Notes: generated by a model from the letters alone, not told the origin. 64,000 nt of DNA from Ga0077523 sp038324085 (GCA_038324085.1 JBBQHP010000011.1:58381-122380); one strand, 5' to 3'; shown: positions 1 to 9,083, counted from the first letter of the stretch. Numbers and translations are program-made.

Positions 1-736
1 GCCCGAAAAAGCGCTCGCGCGGAGCCGTCTCTACGATCTCGCCCGCATACATCACAGCGACGCGGTGAGCCATCTCGGATACGACGCCCAGGTCGTGCGT
101 GATGAGCAGTATCGACATGCCTGTGCGACGTTGCAGATCGCGCAAAAGCTCGAGAACCTGGGCCTGGATGGTCACGTCGAGTGCCATGGTCGGCTCGTCG
201 GCCACGAGCAGTTCCGGTTCGCAGGCGAGCGCGGCAGCGATCATCACGCGCTGCTTGAGCCCCCCGGACAATTGAAACGGGTACTCGCCGAGCCTGCGGG
301 CCGGATCGGGAATTCCGACCGACTCGAACAACTCGAGCACCCGTCGATCCGCCTTTGCACCCGTCAGGCCGAGATGCCGCGCCAGCACTTCACGTACCTG
401 ATCGCCGACGGTCATGACCGGGTTCAGGCTCGCACCGGGTTCCTGGAAGATCATCGCGATTCGGCGCCCGCGCACGTCGCGCATGCGGCGCTCCGGGAGT
501 CCGATGAGATCGACACCGTCGAGCAATACTCGGCCACCGACGATGACGCCGGCGTCCGGCAGTAGGCGCATGATCGAAAGCGCCGTGAGCGACTTGCCGC
601 AGCCGGACTCGCCGAGCAGCGCGAAAGTCTCGCCTCGTTCGATCGCAAAAGAGAGCCCGTCGACTGCATGCACGATCCGGTCACCGCTTCCGACCCAAGT
701 GCGGAGCTCTTCGATCTTCAGCAGCGGATCGGTCAC
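1..736 (-). CDS. Peptide ABC transporter ATP-binding protein (partial, YejF/OppD-like)
   Basis: This is the N-terminal 245 codons of an ABC-type ATPase that leaves the window at base 1. It should energise import of peptides through the two permeases encoded just upstream. Visible in the translation are Walker A GESGCGKS (residues 42-49), the signature LSGG (156-159) and Walker B LLVADEP (177-182), followed by the DVTIQAQVLELL segment typical of oligopeptide/dipeptide importers. The start is GTG at 736, which overlaps the TGA of the preceding permease gene, so translation is probably coupled. YejF proteins carry two ATPase domains in about 530 residues; only the first domain is seen here, so whether this is a YejF-type double ATPase or a single OppD-type subunit cannot be decided from the window. 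Confidence 0.9.
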   Translation of the reverse strand, partial: MTDPLLKIEELRTWVGSGDRIVHAVDGLSFAIERGETFALLGESGCGKSLTALSIMRLLPDAGVIVGGRVLLDGVDLIGLPERRMRDVRGRRIAMIFQEPGASLNPVMTVGDQVREVLARHLGLTGAKADRRVLELFESVGIPDPARRLGEYPFQLSGGLKQRVMIAAALACEPELLVADEPTMALDVTIQAQVLELLRDLQRRTGMSILLITHDLGVVSEMAHRVAVMYAGEIVETAPRERFFG

Positions 737-2217
737 GTTGCCACCCTCGGTGTCGACGGCCCTGCCCGCCGGCGCCGCCGACGTAGTGACGGGACATCGA
801 ACAGCGCCCGCATGCGCGGATCGAGCGCATCGCGCACGGCATCCGCGAAAAGGTTGGCGGCCAGGACCAGCGTGAGCATGAACACGAAAGCGGATGCGAT
901 CGACCACCACACGATCGGTTCGCGGGCCAGTTCGAGCCGTGCCGAATTAATCATCGTTCCGAAGCTGTTCGTCGCTGGATCGACGCCCACGCCGACGTAC
1001 GACAGGACCGCTTCAGAGAGCACCAGACCGCTGAACCCGAGCACGGTCGTGATGATGACGATGTGAAGCACGTTTGGCAGCACATGTCGCACCATGATTC
1101 GCCACGGACCCACGCCGAAGGCATGTGCAGCCTGGACATACTCCAGCTCCCGCAGCTTCAAGGTTTCGCCACGAAGCAGGCGGCAAAGTCCCGTCCAACT
1201 GGTGACGCCGAGGATGATGCAGAGGAACAGGAGCCTGAAGTCCGCGCGTCGCGTGACCGAATCGAAGATCTCCGGATGCGTGTCCATGTAGACCTGCATC
1301 ATGAGCACCGCTGCAGCGATGAGGAGGACGCCGGGAATCGAGCTCAAGGTCGTGTAGAGATACTGGATGATGTCGTCGATCCAGCCTCTGAAGTATCCCG
1401 CCATGATGCCCAGCGCCAGTGCGAAGGGCAGCATGACGAGCGTCGTGACCGTTCCGATCACCAGTGCCGTCCGAATACTCTTCAGGGTGAGATAGAGCAC
1501 GTCCTGCCCGACTTTGTCGGTGCCGAACACGTGGTAGTGCTTCGACAACACGACGAGCGGCAATGCAATGAACAGAATGATCCCGAGCGCGACCAGGATC
1601 CCCCGCAGTGGCACTTCGAGCTCGCCGCGCCACAGATTGCCCGATACGTCCGCGAAACGGGCCTGGCTCTTCGCGGCGGCGACGCCGGTGACGATCGCGC
1701 AGATCAGCGTCCAAAGGAGCGCCGCGATCGCTCCACCCTGCAAGGCGCCGCGGGCAATGTCGGGCACGCGCTCCTTTGCGGGATCATTCAGATGCGCACC
1801 GCCGTACTTGAGCCTGGGATAGTCGCGTCGCTGAGTGCCGTCGGGTTGTGTGATCGTTTCCTTGGAATGCGCGAAGGCTGAAAACGGCGCGGAAAAAGTG
1901 CGCTCCTGACGCGTGCGCAAAGTCTCGGACAGCGCATCGAGCGCCGACAGGACTTCCGGGGCATAACGCCGTTCACCGCTCGACGTATCGCCGGGCAAAG
2001 CGCGCTGATAGTGAAAGGTGTCGAGCAATCCAATCAGGACGAAGGCCAGCAGCACGGTTGCCGAAACCATTCCCGTCGCGGATCGCCCAACCTTCCGCCA
2101 GGGCGCCCGCAAGTGCTCGTGCCGCGTCGTGTACCACGTGAATGCCGCGATGGACGCGATCATCGCGAACACGAGTGCATCGGTCCACAACAACACGAAC
2201 TTGACCGGCAGGTTCAT
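733..2217 (-). CDS. ABC transporter permease, YejE/OppC-like, with enlarged N-terminal region
   Basis: Inner-membrane permease of a peptide importer. The C-terminal two thirds is a BPD_transp_1 domain with the EAA-loop region (about residues 365-400, containing HAFGVGPWRIMVRHVLPN). At 494 residues it is much longer than E. coli YejE (about 340). The extra length is N-terminal: two membrane segments (about 8-30 and 46-66), a hydrophilic stretch of roughly 110 residues that is probably periplasmic (about 67-175), then another membrane segment before the conserved core. The ATG overlaps the stop of the upstream permease by four bases, and its own stop overlaps the ATPase start, so the genes form a tight operon. 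Function as a peptide permease is family knowledge; the substrate is not evident. Confidence 0.88.
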   Translation of the reverse strand: MNLPVKFVLLWTDALVFAMIASIAAFTWYTTRHEHLRAPWRKVGRSATGMVSATVLLAFVLIGLLDTFHYQRALPGDTSSGERRYAPEVLSALDALSETLRTRQERTFSAPFSAFAHSKETITQPDGTQRRDYPRLKYGGAHLNDPAKERVPDIARGALQGGAIAALLWTLICAIVTGVAAAKSQARFADVSGNLWRGELEVPLRGILVALGIILFIALPLVVLSKHYHVFGTDKVGQDVLYLTLKSIRTALVIGTVTTLVMLPFALALGIMAGYFRGWIDDIIQYLYTTLSSIPGVLLIAAAVLMMQVYMDTHPEIFDSVTRRADFRLLFLCIILGVTSWTGLCRLLRGETLKLRELEYVQAAHAFGVGPWRIMVRHVLPNVLHIVIITTVLGFSGLVLSEAVLSYVGVGVDPATNSFGTMINSARLELAREPIVWWSIASAFVFMLTLVLAANLFADAVRDALDPRMRALFDVPSLRRRRRRAGPSTPRVAT

Positions 2218-3194
2218 TCGAAGCGGATCCTTGGATCGACGATCGTGTAGGAAATGTCGGTGAGGATGAGTCCGGCGATATAGAGCAGCGAGCCGAGAAA
2301 CACCATCGTGCGCACGACCGCGAAATCCTGAGAACCGATGGCATCGATCGTGTAACTTCCGAGACCCGGAATACCGAAGAAGGATTCCATGACAAGGCTG
2401 CCGAGGAATAGCGACGGAATCACGACGACCACACCGGTGAGTATCGGGATCAGGGCATTGCGCAGCACGTGGTGGGCGAGTACCCGACCTTCGGCAAGCC
2501 CTTTGGCCCGCGCTGTGCGAACGTAGTCACGATTGACTTCCTCGAGGAAGATCGAACGGTACCAGCGGCCGCTCTCGCCAAAACCGCCGACCAGGCCTAC
2601 TGCGATAGGCAGAATCATGAAACGCCAAGCGTTGAGGCCATCCGCGAAACCCGAGATCGGCACCAGGTTCCAGAGCTTGGCCACCAGAAACTGGCCGCCG
2701 ATGATGTAGAACATTCCCGAGATCGACATTGCAGTAACGCACAGGATCACGCCGCTCACGTCCAGATAGGTCGCACGGAACAGCGCCATGAGCAATGCGA
2801 AGGAGACGTAGGCCAGCAGGCCGACGATGAACACAGGGAGCGCGATGGCGAGGCTCGGCCCCATGCGCGTGGCGATCTCGTGGCCGATGTCGCGCCCATC
2901 TGATTCCGCCTTGCCGAAATCGAAGCGGAACAATCGTGTCGAATGCTCGAAGAATATCGTGTCGCTGACGTGCCCGAAACCCGGAACGGCAGCGTTGTAG
3001 AGCAAGGGTTTGTCATAGCCGCGCTCCTGCTTCCAGCGCTCGATGGCTTCGGGCGTCACCCGTTTCACCCCCAACTGCATGCGGGCCATGTCGTCCGGTG
3101 TATTCACGACGAAGAACAGCGTGAAGGTGATCACGTTTACACCGATCAGAATCGGAATGGCGTAGAACAGGCGGCGGATGATGTAACGGATCAT
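2214..3194 (-). CDS. ABC transporter permease, YejB/OppB-like
   Basis: Inner-membrane permease of 326 residues, partner of the longer permease downstream. It has the OppB/DppB N-terminus (MIRYIIRRLFYAIPILIGVN) followed by a periplasmic loop, a core of five further membrane segments, and an EAA loop near residues 225-250 (DYVRTARAKGLAEGRVLAHHVLRN). Its length is normal for the family. It begins four bases after the stop of the substrate-binding protein gene and overlaps the next permease by ATGA. The order binding protein, B-type permease, E-type permease, ATPase is that of yejABEF in enterobacteria, which imports microcin C and peptides. Assignment to the peptide importer class is firm; the exact ligand is unknown. 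Confidence 0.9.
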   Translation of the reverse strand: MIRYIIRRLFYAIPILIGVNVITFTLFFVVNTPDDMARMQLGVKRVTPEAIERWKQERGYDKPLLYNAAVPGFGHVSDTIFFEHSTRLFRFDFGKAESDGRDIGHEIATRMGPSLAIALPVFIVGLLAYVSFALLMALFRATYLDVSGVILCVTAMSISGMFYIIGGQFLVAKLWNLVPISGFADGLNAWRFMILPIAVGLVGGFGESGRWYRSIFLEEVNRDYVRTARAKGLAEGRVLAHHVLRNALIPILTGVVVVIPSLFLGSLVMESFFGIPGLGSYTIDAIGSQDFAVVRTMVFLGSLLYIAGLILTDISYTIVDPRIRFE

Positions 3195-3198
3195 CGAT

Positions 3199-5394
3199 TC
3201 AATCCGTGGCCGACGGTGAGACGTCCATGCGACCCGTGCTGCGTTCGCGCCGGCGATAGGTCAGCACCGCGGGAACGCAAAAGCTGATCACCACGGCTGC
3301 CAATACTCCGATAGGCCAGACCACGGGGTGATTCCAGCGCTGCCGAAGCTCCGCCCGCTCGGCCACATCGACCCGCTGGTATTTCAGGAGGTTGTTCGCG
3401 ATCTGATTGGGCTTGCGATTCTTGACCCATGCGTGAGCAAGCCCGTATTCCTTCGGATGCATTCCCCAAAGCCAGGGAGCATCGCGCCGCGCAACCTCCA
3501 ACATCTGGTCGATGATCACCTGGCGTTCAGGGCCGTTATCCATGTTCTTCATGCGCTCGAACAGTCGGTCGAACTCCGGATTGGCCCAGTTCGAAGCGTT
3601 CTCGCCCTGGAACTTGACCTTGCTCTGCGGACCATGCAACAGGAACAGAAAATTCTCCGGATCGGGATAGTCGGCGTTCCAACCCCAATAGAATATTTGT
3701 GCGTTGCCCTTGCGCACCTTTTCCTGGAAGCGGTTGTAGTCCGTGGCTCGTACCACCAGATTCACGTTCAGTTTCGCGAACTGCTTGCGCAGCCAGTCGA
3801 GACGGGCTTTGTCGTCCGGTCCGCGCGAGGTGGCATCCAGATTGAGCACGAGCGGCGCGCCCGTCTGGCCGTCCACGCCGTTCGGGTAGCCGGCCTCGGC
3901 CATCAACCTGCGCGCAGCTTCGACCGGTTTGCGGCGAGGCTCGCCGTCGACCCAGTCGTAGACGTAGTGGTTGATGCCCGCTTCCCCTTCCCGGTAGCCG
4001 AAGATGCCAGGCGGGAGCGGCCCTTGAGCGGCGATGCCGCGCCCATTGGCGAAGATCGATATGAATTCCTCGTAGTCGACCGCGACGGAGATTGCTTGCC
4101 GCAACTTGCGGGTTCGTTCCGCCTCGCCACCGACCACCGGGTCGAGCATATTGAAACCCATGTAGAACGTCGACGGCGACACCGCCGTCTTCAATTGGAT
4201 GCCCTTCGCGCGCATGTCGTCGGTTAGGGTGACCTCACCTCCGCTCGCAACCTGGATCGCCTGGTCGAAGGAGTCCGAACTGATACCGGAGGCGTCGTAG
4301 TAGCCCTGCAGAAACTTGCTCCAGTAGGGAATTGTTTCTTTCTCCAGGCTGAACACCACCCGGTCCACGAACGGGATGGGTTTGCCCGCGTCGGCCAGCA
4401 GGCCCTGCTCGGCGTCGCCCGGTTCGCCTTCGGCAGGGTAGGTCTCACCGTAGTAGTTGGGATTTCGCTCGAGCACCATGCGTCGATTGGGATTGTTGAG
4501 GGTCAGCATGTACGGTCCTGCTCCCACGGGATACCAATCGAGGGTGATGTTCTTCTCGATCAGGCCGGGCTGGCTATAGAACCGGTCGGCTTCCATCGGT
4601 ATCGGTGCAAAGAACGGCATGGCAAGCCAATAGACGAACTGGGGGTAACGGCCCTTGAGGCGGATACGATAGGTGTGTTCATCGACCACCTCGACGCCTT
4701 CGAGGGCGTGCTCGCGCAGATCGATCCACGCGTCCTTGTGACCCTGGCGGACAAGGTCTTCGTTCACCGTCCTGAGCGTGTCTCCGTACTCCTTCAGCCC
4801 GACGATGTACTCGCCCATCAAACCGAAGATCGGCGAATGCAGGCGCGGGTGGGCGAGGCGCTTGATCTGGTAGACGAAGTCCTCGGCCCGAACCTCGCGC
4901 GTACCGGTTTCGCCAAAGTCGCGCAGTTCGTGAATCCGACCCAGTTCGCGAGCATCCAGCGGAACATAGCGGGGCCTGCCTTCGACAGTTGTGGCGAAAG
5001 CCGGATGCGGCTGGTAGCGCATCCCTGGCCGGATCCGAATTTCGTAGACGCTGAAAGCGACCTTCGCCGGATCCGCGCTTGTCGGCAATTCGCGCGCCTG
5101 CGAATCGAGAAACTTCGGGATCGGGACCTCGAGGGCGGCGTGAGGAACTAGCGTGTACGGACGCTTCAGATAGTGATACTGCAACGGCGGCGTGTAGACC
5201 TGCGCCGTGAACATGATCTCGTTCGCGCTGTATGACTGCACGGGATCCAGATGTTTCGGACGCTCCAGGAAGGCGGAGTAGAGCGTGTTCGATAGGCGCT
5301 CGGATGCCGGATAGGGATCGTTCCAGGCACCGCTGCACGCCGCCAACGCGGGGATAGCTGCAAGTAAGGCGATCCGGTATATCGGGTTCGGCAT
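3199..5394 (-). CDS. Extracellular solute-binding lipoprotein, SBP family 5 (YejA-like)
   Basis: Peptide-binding component of the importer, 731 residues from the chosen start. The start at 5394 gives a clean lipoprotein signal ending in LAAC (cysteine about residue 20); starting further upstream would add a long arginine-rich tail that overlaps the fabI promoter. The body is an SBP_bac_5 domain, with RIRPGMRYQPHPAF and YPDPENFLFLLHGPQ as recognisable family segments. Unusually, the C-terminus has a hydrophobic span (about residues 690-712, VVWPIGVLAAVVISFCVPAV) followed by Arg-rich residues, which looks like a membrane anchor. The protein could therefore be fixed to the inner membrane at its C-terminal end as well as by a lipid. 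First gene of the operon with the two permeases and ATPase. Confidence 0.88.
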   Translation of the reverse strand: MPNPIYRIALLAAIPALAACSGAWNDPYPASERLSNTLYSAFLERPKHLDPVQSYSANEIMFTAQVYTPPLQYHYLKRPYTLVPHAALEVPIPKFLDSQARELPTSADPAKVAFSVYEIRIRPGMRYQPHPAFATTVEGRPRYVPLDARELGRIHELRDFGETGTREVRAEDFVYQIKRLAHPRLHSPIFGLMGEYIVGLKEYGDTLRTVNEDLVRQGHKDAWIDLREHALEGVEVVDEHTYRIRLKGRYPQFVYWLAMPFFAPIPMEADRFYSQPGLIEKNITLDWYPVGAGPYMLTLNNPNRRMVLERNPNYYGETYPAEGEPGDAEQGLLADAGKPIPFVDRVVFSLEKETIPYWSKFLQGYYDASGISSDSFDQAIQVASGGEVTLTDDMRAKGIQLKTAVSPSTFYMGFNMLDPVVGGEAERTRKLRQAISVAVDYEEFISIFANGRGIAAQGPLPPGIFGYREGEAGINHYVYDWVDGEPRRKPVEAARRLMAEAGYPNGVDGQTGAPLVLNLDATSRGPDDKARLDWLRKQFAKLNVNLVVRATDYNRFQEKVRKGNAQIFYWGWNADYPDPENFLFLLHGPQSKVKFQGENASNWANPEFDRLFERMKNMDNGPERQVIIDQMLEVARRDAPWLWGMHPKEYGLAHAWVKNRKPNQIANNLLKYQRVDVAERAELRQRWNHPVVWPIGVLAAVVISFCVPAVLTYRRRERSTGRMDVSPSATD

Positions 5395-5457
5395 GCGGGC
5401 ATCGAACTGGGAACGGGCCGGGCGCGACCCGGGTTCGGGTGCGACGAGGGCGGCGCC

Positions 5458-5463
5458 TATAAT
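5458..5463 (+). promoter_or_regulatory. Putative -10 box of the fabI promoter
   Basis: A perfect TATAAT lies 40 bases upstream of the fabI ATG in the 108-bp gap between the divergent peptide-binding protein gene and fabI. The best -35 match is TTCGGG at 5434-5439 with an 18-base spacer, which is weak. The fabI ribosome binding site GAGGA is at 5493-5497. Confidence 0.5.
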
Positions 5464-5502
5464 AGCGGCGAGTTCACCGAACGAAAAACCTCGAGGACAT
5501 CC

Positions 5503-6288
5503 ATGGGCTTTCTGCAGGACAAGAAGATTCTCGTCACCGGAATGTTGAGCAGCCGATCGATCGCCTACGGAATCGCGAAAGCCTGTCACCGTGAAGGTGC
5601 GCAACTCGCGTTCACGTTCCAGGGAGAGCGGGTGCAGGAGCGCGTGGCCGACCTCGCGCGCGAGTTTGGCAGTTCACTGGTATTTCCCTGTGACGTATCG
5701 AGCGATACCGAGATCGAAGCCCTGTTCGACTCGCTCGGAACCTCCTGGGATGGCCTGGATGCGCTGGTGCATTCAATCGCCTTCGCCCCCCGTGAGGCGC
5801 TCGCGGGGGATTTTCTGGATAGCGTGAATCGCGAGGCATTCCGCGTCTCGCACGACATAAGCTCATACAGTTTCGCGGCACTTGCGAAGTCCGCGCGGCC
5901 GATGATGCGAGGACGCCACGGGGCGCTGCTCACGCTGTCGTATCTCGGCGCGGAGCGCTCGCTGCCCAACTACAACGTGATGGGGCTCGCCAAAGCCAGT
6001 CTCGAGGCCGCCGTCCGCTACATGGCGCAGAGTCTGGGCCCCGAAGGCATTCGCGTGAATGCGATATCGGCCGGACCCATCAAGACGCTTGCCGCCGCCG
6101 GAATCGGAAATTTCGGCAAGATTCTGTCCCACAACGAAAAGCATGCGCCACTGCGACGCAATGTCACGACCGACGAAGTCGGCAATGCTGCTGCTTTTCT
6201 GCTCGGCCCGCTTGCCAGCGGAATCACTGGTGAGATTCTCTATGTGGACGCTGGCTTCAATACCACTGCGCTGGCTTCCATGGACTGA
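5503..6288 (+). CDS. fabI: Enoyl-[acyl-carrier-protein] reductase (NADH)
   Basis: Catalyses the last, NADH-dependent reduction in each cycle of fatty acid elongation in the cytoplasm. The 261-residue protein follows E. coli FabI closely: N-terminal nucleotide-binding segment (VTGMLSSRSIAYGIAKA, residues 11-27), the SIAFAP motif (91-96), the catalytic pair Tyr157 and Lys164 in SLPNYNVMGLAKAS, and ISAGPIKTLAAAGI after it, a region that also forms the triclosan/diazaborine site in the family. The start follows GAGGA by five bases. It is monocistronic: divergent from the peptide transporter and convergent with ppiD, 28 bases apart. Nothing suggests reduced function. Confidence 0.97.
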   Translation: MGFLQDKKILVTGMLSSRSIAYGIAKACHREGAQLAFTFQGERVQERVADLAREFGSSLVFPCDVSSDTEIEALFDSLGTSWDGLDALVHSIAFAPREALAGDFLDSVNREAFRVSHDISSYSFAALAKSARPMMRGRHGALLTLSYLGAERSLPNYNVMGLAKASLEAAVRYMAQSLGPEGIRVNAISAGPIKTLAAAGIGNFGKILSHNEKHAPLRRNVTTDEVGNAAAFLLGPLASGITGEILYVDAGFNTTALASMD

Positions 6289-6316
6289 GCGTCACGTCGT
6301 TATCGCCGGTGCGACA

Positions 6317-8227
6317 TCACTGAGTCGGCGCCTTCTCCACTTTGGTTGGATCGATCTCGACGTCCGCACCAGCCTTCACCGTCTGCAGGTAGGCGGCGAA
6401 CTGCTGCTGGGCGAGGATCTGCGACAACTGGACGGCGAGCGCCTTGCGCTGGTCATCGCCCAGGGGCGGACCCTCGATCACCTTGTTGATGCGGTAGATC
6501 ACGAAGCGACTGTTCGAGACCGGCATGCCCACGTACGCAGGCAGTTTGGAAGGGTCGGCAGTGAACACTTCACGCGCGGCCTCGGGCTGCAGGCCGTTCG
6601 TCTTCTGCAGCGACACCATGACGGCCGGAGACCAGGTCACGCCTGCGTCGTTCCCTGCCTTGACGCGCTCGAGGGTAGCGCGCCCTTCTTCCTCCACCAG
6701 CTTCGTCGCGCGCTCCAGCATCAACTGTTGACGCACGTCGCTGCGGACCTCATCGAACGGTAGCGTATCTGCCGCCTTGTGCTCTATCACGTGCGCCGCG
6801 ACGATCGTGTTGGAGCCGACGTCGACGGCATCAGTGTTCCGGTTGTTCTTGATCGAATCTTCCGAGAAGATTTTGTTCAGTAGCTCGGGTTTCACCAAGA
6901 TGGGTATGCCACCACCGTCACGGGTGATCCAATCGCTCGTCTGGATGGGCAGTTTGAGCGCGTCGGCTGCCGGCTTCAGGCTCTCCGATTGCTCGTAGGC
7001 CAGGTTCTGCAGCGACTCGGCCGCATCGGCGAAAGCCTTGCCGGCCTTGCTCTTCTTGATTTCTTGTTCGATGTCGTCACGCACCTTCGCAAGAGGCGTC
7101 GTCTCGGCGGCCTTTATGGCATCGAGGCGAATAACGTGAAATCCGTACTGCGTCTCCACGGGACCCACGATGTCGCCGACTTTCATGCCGAAGAGCGCAT
7201 CGTCGAACGGCTTCACCATGGTGCCGCGTCCGAAGAAACCCAGATCTCCGCCACTCGCAGCTGACCCCGGATCCTGCGAGTTCTTCTTTGCCAGATCGCC
7301 GAAGGAACTCGGATTCTTGCGCGCCTCTCCCGCAATGGATTCGGCGCGTGCGCGCGCCGCCTCTTTCGCCTCCGGCTTGGCATCCTTGGCCACCGCGACG
7401 AGAATGTGACTCGCCTTTCGCTCCTCGCCGGTTTCGTACTGTGACTTGTGCTTGTCGTACCACTCCGAGATTTCCTGCGGCGTGACTTCGATGTTCTTGG
7501 TGATATGGTCGAGAGTCAGCGCGAGGTACTCGACACGCGCCCGCTCGGGGATACGAAACTCTGTCTTGTGAGCATCGTAGAACTGCCTGACGTCCTCGTC
7601 GGTAATGTTCACCCGCGCGCGAACCTGATCCGGCGTCAGCAGCCATTGACTCACTTCGCGCTGTTGCTCGCGAATCCTACCAAGACGATCGACTACTGCG
7701 GTCGGCACCAACGCGGAGTTCGCCACGCTGTCGCGCACCTGCGACATTCGCAGGTCCTGTCGCACACGCTCCTCGAAGATCATTGGCGTCATGCCCTGGG
7801 AGCGCAACAACTGCTCGTAGCGCTCCGGAGCGAACTTACCGGTCGATTCGTCTTTGAAGGCGGCGATGTTGGTCACGATCTGGCGCACTTGATCGTCGGT
7901 AACCGTGACGCCAGCGTGCATGGCATGCGCGAGCAAGACGCGTTTGTCGACAAGACCATTGATGACAGCATTGCGCACCTCGTTGCTGTCGAGCATTGCC
8001 TGGTCCACCTTGCCCTGCGCCATCTGGCGCATTTGCTCTTGGTGCTCCCGCAGCGCTTCCTCGAATTCGTGCGGCGAGATCTTCGAACCCGCGACCTTGG
8101 CGACAGCACCAGAGCGCCCATACTCCTGGAAGTAGTAGTTGATCCCGAGGAATGCAAACGAGGGAACAATCAGAATCAGCAGAATGATCTGAATCCAACG
8201 CTTGTGCTTGTCGACCCATTCGAACAT
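6317..8227 (-). CDS. ppiD: Peptidyl-prolyl isomerase / periplasmic folding factor PpiD
   Basis: Membrane-anchored chaperone that helps newly translocated proteins leave the Sec translocon. The 636-residue protein has a short cytoplasmic tail, one membrane span (about residues 12-30, IQIILLILIVPSFAFLGIN), a SurA-like N-terminal chaperone region, one parvulin domain (about 268-365, from ASHILVAVAKDAKPEAKE to YGFHVIRLDAI), and a C-terminal chaperone region. The length and single parvulin domain match PpiD and not SurA, which is soluble and usually has two. It lies directly downstream of hupB and two tRNA genes, the common betaproteobacterial order, but a strong hairpin terminator at 8338-8365 should separate it from the tRNA transcript. 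Confidence 0.94.
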   Translation of the reverse strand: MFEWVDKHKRWIQIILLILIVPSFAFLGINYYFQEYGRSGAVAKVAGSKISPHEFEEALREHQEQMRQMAQGKVDQAMLDSNEVRNAVINGLVDKRVLLAHAMHAGVTVTDDQVRQIVTNIAAFKDESTGKFAPERYEQLLRSQGMTPMIFEERVRQDLRMSQVRDSVANSALVPTAVVDRLGRIREQQREVSQWLLTPDQVRARVNITDEDVRQFYDAHKTEFRIPERARVEYLALTLDHITKNIEVTPQEISEWYDKHKSQYETGEERKASHILVAVAKDAKPEAKEAARARAESIAGEARKNPSSFGDLAKKNSQDPGSAASGGDLGFFGRGTMVKPFDDALFGMKVGDIVGPVETQYGFHVIRLDAIKAAETTPLAKVRDDIEQEIKKSKAGKAFADAAESLQNLAYEQSESLKPAADALKLPIQTSDWITRDGGGIPILVKPELLNKIFSEDSIKNNRNTDAVDVGSNTIVAAHVIEHKAADTLPFDEVRSDVRQQLMLERATKLVEEEGRATLERVKAGNDAGVTWSPAVMVSLQKTNGLQPEAAREVFTADPSKLPAYVGMPVSNSRFVIYRINKVIEGPPLGDDQRKALAVQLSQILAQQQFAAYLQTVKAGADVEIDPTKVEKAPTQ

Positions 8228-8337
8228 GGCGATTCCGTCTTCTCGGTGAGATGGCCTCGGGTTTGACCCGCCATCCGCCGGACTCGGCCAGCGCCGAAGG
8301 GGCGACCGTTTCGAATCCAGCGATCGGGAACAACAAC

Positions 8338-8365
8338 AAAAAAGGCGAACAATAGTTCGCCTTTT
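8338..8365 (-). terminator. Intrinsic terminator after tRNA-Asp
   Basis: A perfect 7-bp stem (GGCGAAC at 8344-8350 and GTTCGCC at 8355-8361) with a four-base loop, flanked by A6 on one side and T4 on the other. Read on the minus strand it ends in T6, as expected for a Rho-independent terminator of the tRNA-Val/tRNA-Asp transcript. It may also work in the plus direction. Confidence 0.85.
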
Positions 8366-8371
8366 CGGGTT

Positions 8372-8448
8372 TGGCGGAGTGGACGGGACTCGAACCCGCG
8401 ACCCCCGGCGTGACAGGCCGGTATTCTAACCAACTGAACTACCACTCC
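8372..8448 (-). tRNA. tRNA-Asp (GTC)
   Basis: A 77-base cloverleaf including an encoded 3' CCA. The acceptor stem pairs GGAGTGG with CCACTCC, the T arm contains GGTTCGAGTCC, and the anticodon loop is CTGTCAC with anticodon GTC. It follows tRNA-Val by 22 bases on the same strand and is followed by a strong terminator, so the two are probably co-transcribed. Confidence 0.97.
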
Positions 8449-8470
8449 TAAAACTTCCGCCACTCATCGC

Positions 8471-8546
8471 TGGTGGGTGCTGAGAGGCTCGAACTCCCGA
8501 CATTCGCCTTGTAAGGGCGACGCTCTACCAACTGAGCTAAGCACCC
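8471..8546 (-). tRNA. tRNA-Val (TAC)
   Basis: A 76-base cloverleaf with encoded CCA. The acceptor stem pairs GGGTGCT with AGCACCC, the D arm is AGCTCAGTTGGTAGAGC, and the anticodon loop CTTACAA carries TAC. It lies between hupB and tRNA-Asp. Confidence 0.97.
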
Positions 8547-8629
8547 GTACGCTAGTTGCTACGACGCTGCAGGAAACTCCGGCAGATCCCTCCCGCACCT
8601 TCACGATGGCGCACCATCAAAAAGGCGCG

Positions 8630-8902
8630 CTAGTTTAATGCATCCTTCAACGCCTTTCCAGCCCGAAACTTCGGAACCTTGGCGGCTCTGATCTTGATGG
8701 ATGCACCTGTGCGCGGATTGCGACCACTGCGGGCCGCACGCTTGCCGACATAGAAGGTCCCGAATCCGACCAGCGTAACCATCGAGCCCTTGCGCAGTGA
8801 GGTCTTGATTGAAGTCACGGTCGCATCAAGCGCGCGACCCGCAGCGGCTTTGGAAATGTCTGCCGACTTGGCGATGGCGTCAATGAGTTCCGACTTGTTC
8901 AC
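8630..8902 (-). CDS. hupB: DNA-binding protein HU-beta
   Basis: Small histone-like protein that bends DNA and compacts the nucleoid. From a GTG start at 8902 it is 90 residues, the standard HU length, and begins MNKSELIDAIAKSA as HU proteins do. An in-frame ATG lies six bases upstream at 8908, but the AAAGGGG ribosome site abuts that ATG and is well spaced (six bases) from the GTG, so the GTG is preferred. Visible are the DNA-binding beta arm GKRAARSGRNPRTGASIKI (about residues 55-73) and the C-terminal helix. It sits downstream of lon with its own strong promoter at 9054-9083. Confidence 0.96.
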   Translation of the reverse strand: MNKSELIDAIAKSADISKAAAGRALDATVTSIKTSLRKGSMVTLVGFGTFYVGKRAARSGRNPRTGASIKIRAAKVPKFRAGKALKDALN

Positions 8903-9053
8903 GTGCATCCCCTTTCGTTGTTCGTTGAAAAAACACCCGGCGCATTTGATATTGTTGTAGTAACGGGCATGCCGAGCGCTTTGGAAGCTCCTGGCGGTTG
9001 CCCTGTGCCCCAAGACTGGCGCGGCTTTCCGGGTGTCGAACAACTCGCAGGAC

Positions 9054-9083
9054 TTTATAGCAAGCTGAAAAAGTCGGTGTCAA
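9054..9083 (-). promoter_or_regulatory. Strong sigma-70-type promoter for hupB
   Basis: On the minus strand a perfect -35 TTGACA (9083-9078) is followed after 18 bases by TATAAA (9059-9054). It lies about 150 bases upstream of the hupB GTG in the lon-hupB gap, so hupB should be transcribed independently of lon with a leader of about 145 bases. Confidence 0.75.

Noticed and set aside
8372..8546. tRNA genes as a possible integration site
   Set aside because: No integrase gene, no repeated tRNA 3' fragment at a distance and no change in gene character on either side.
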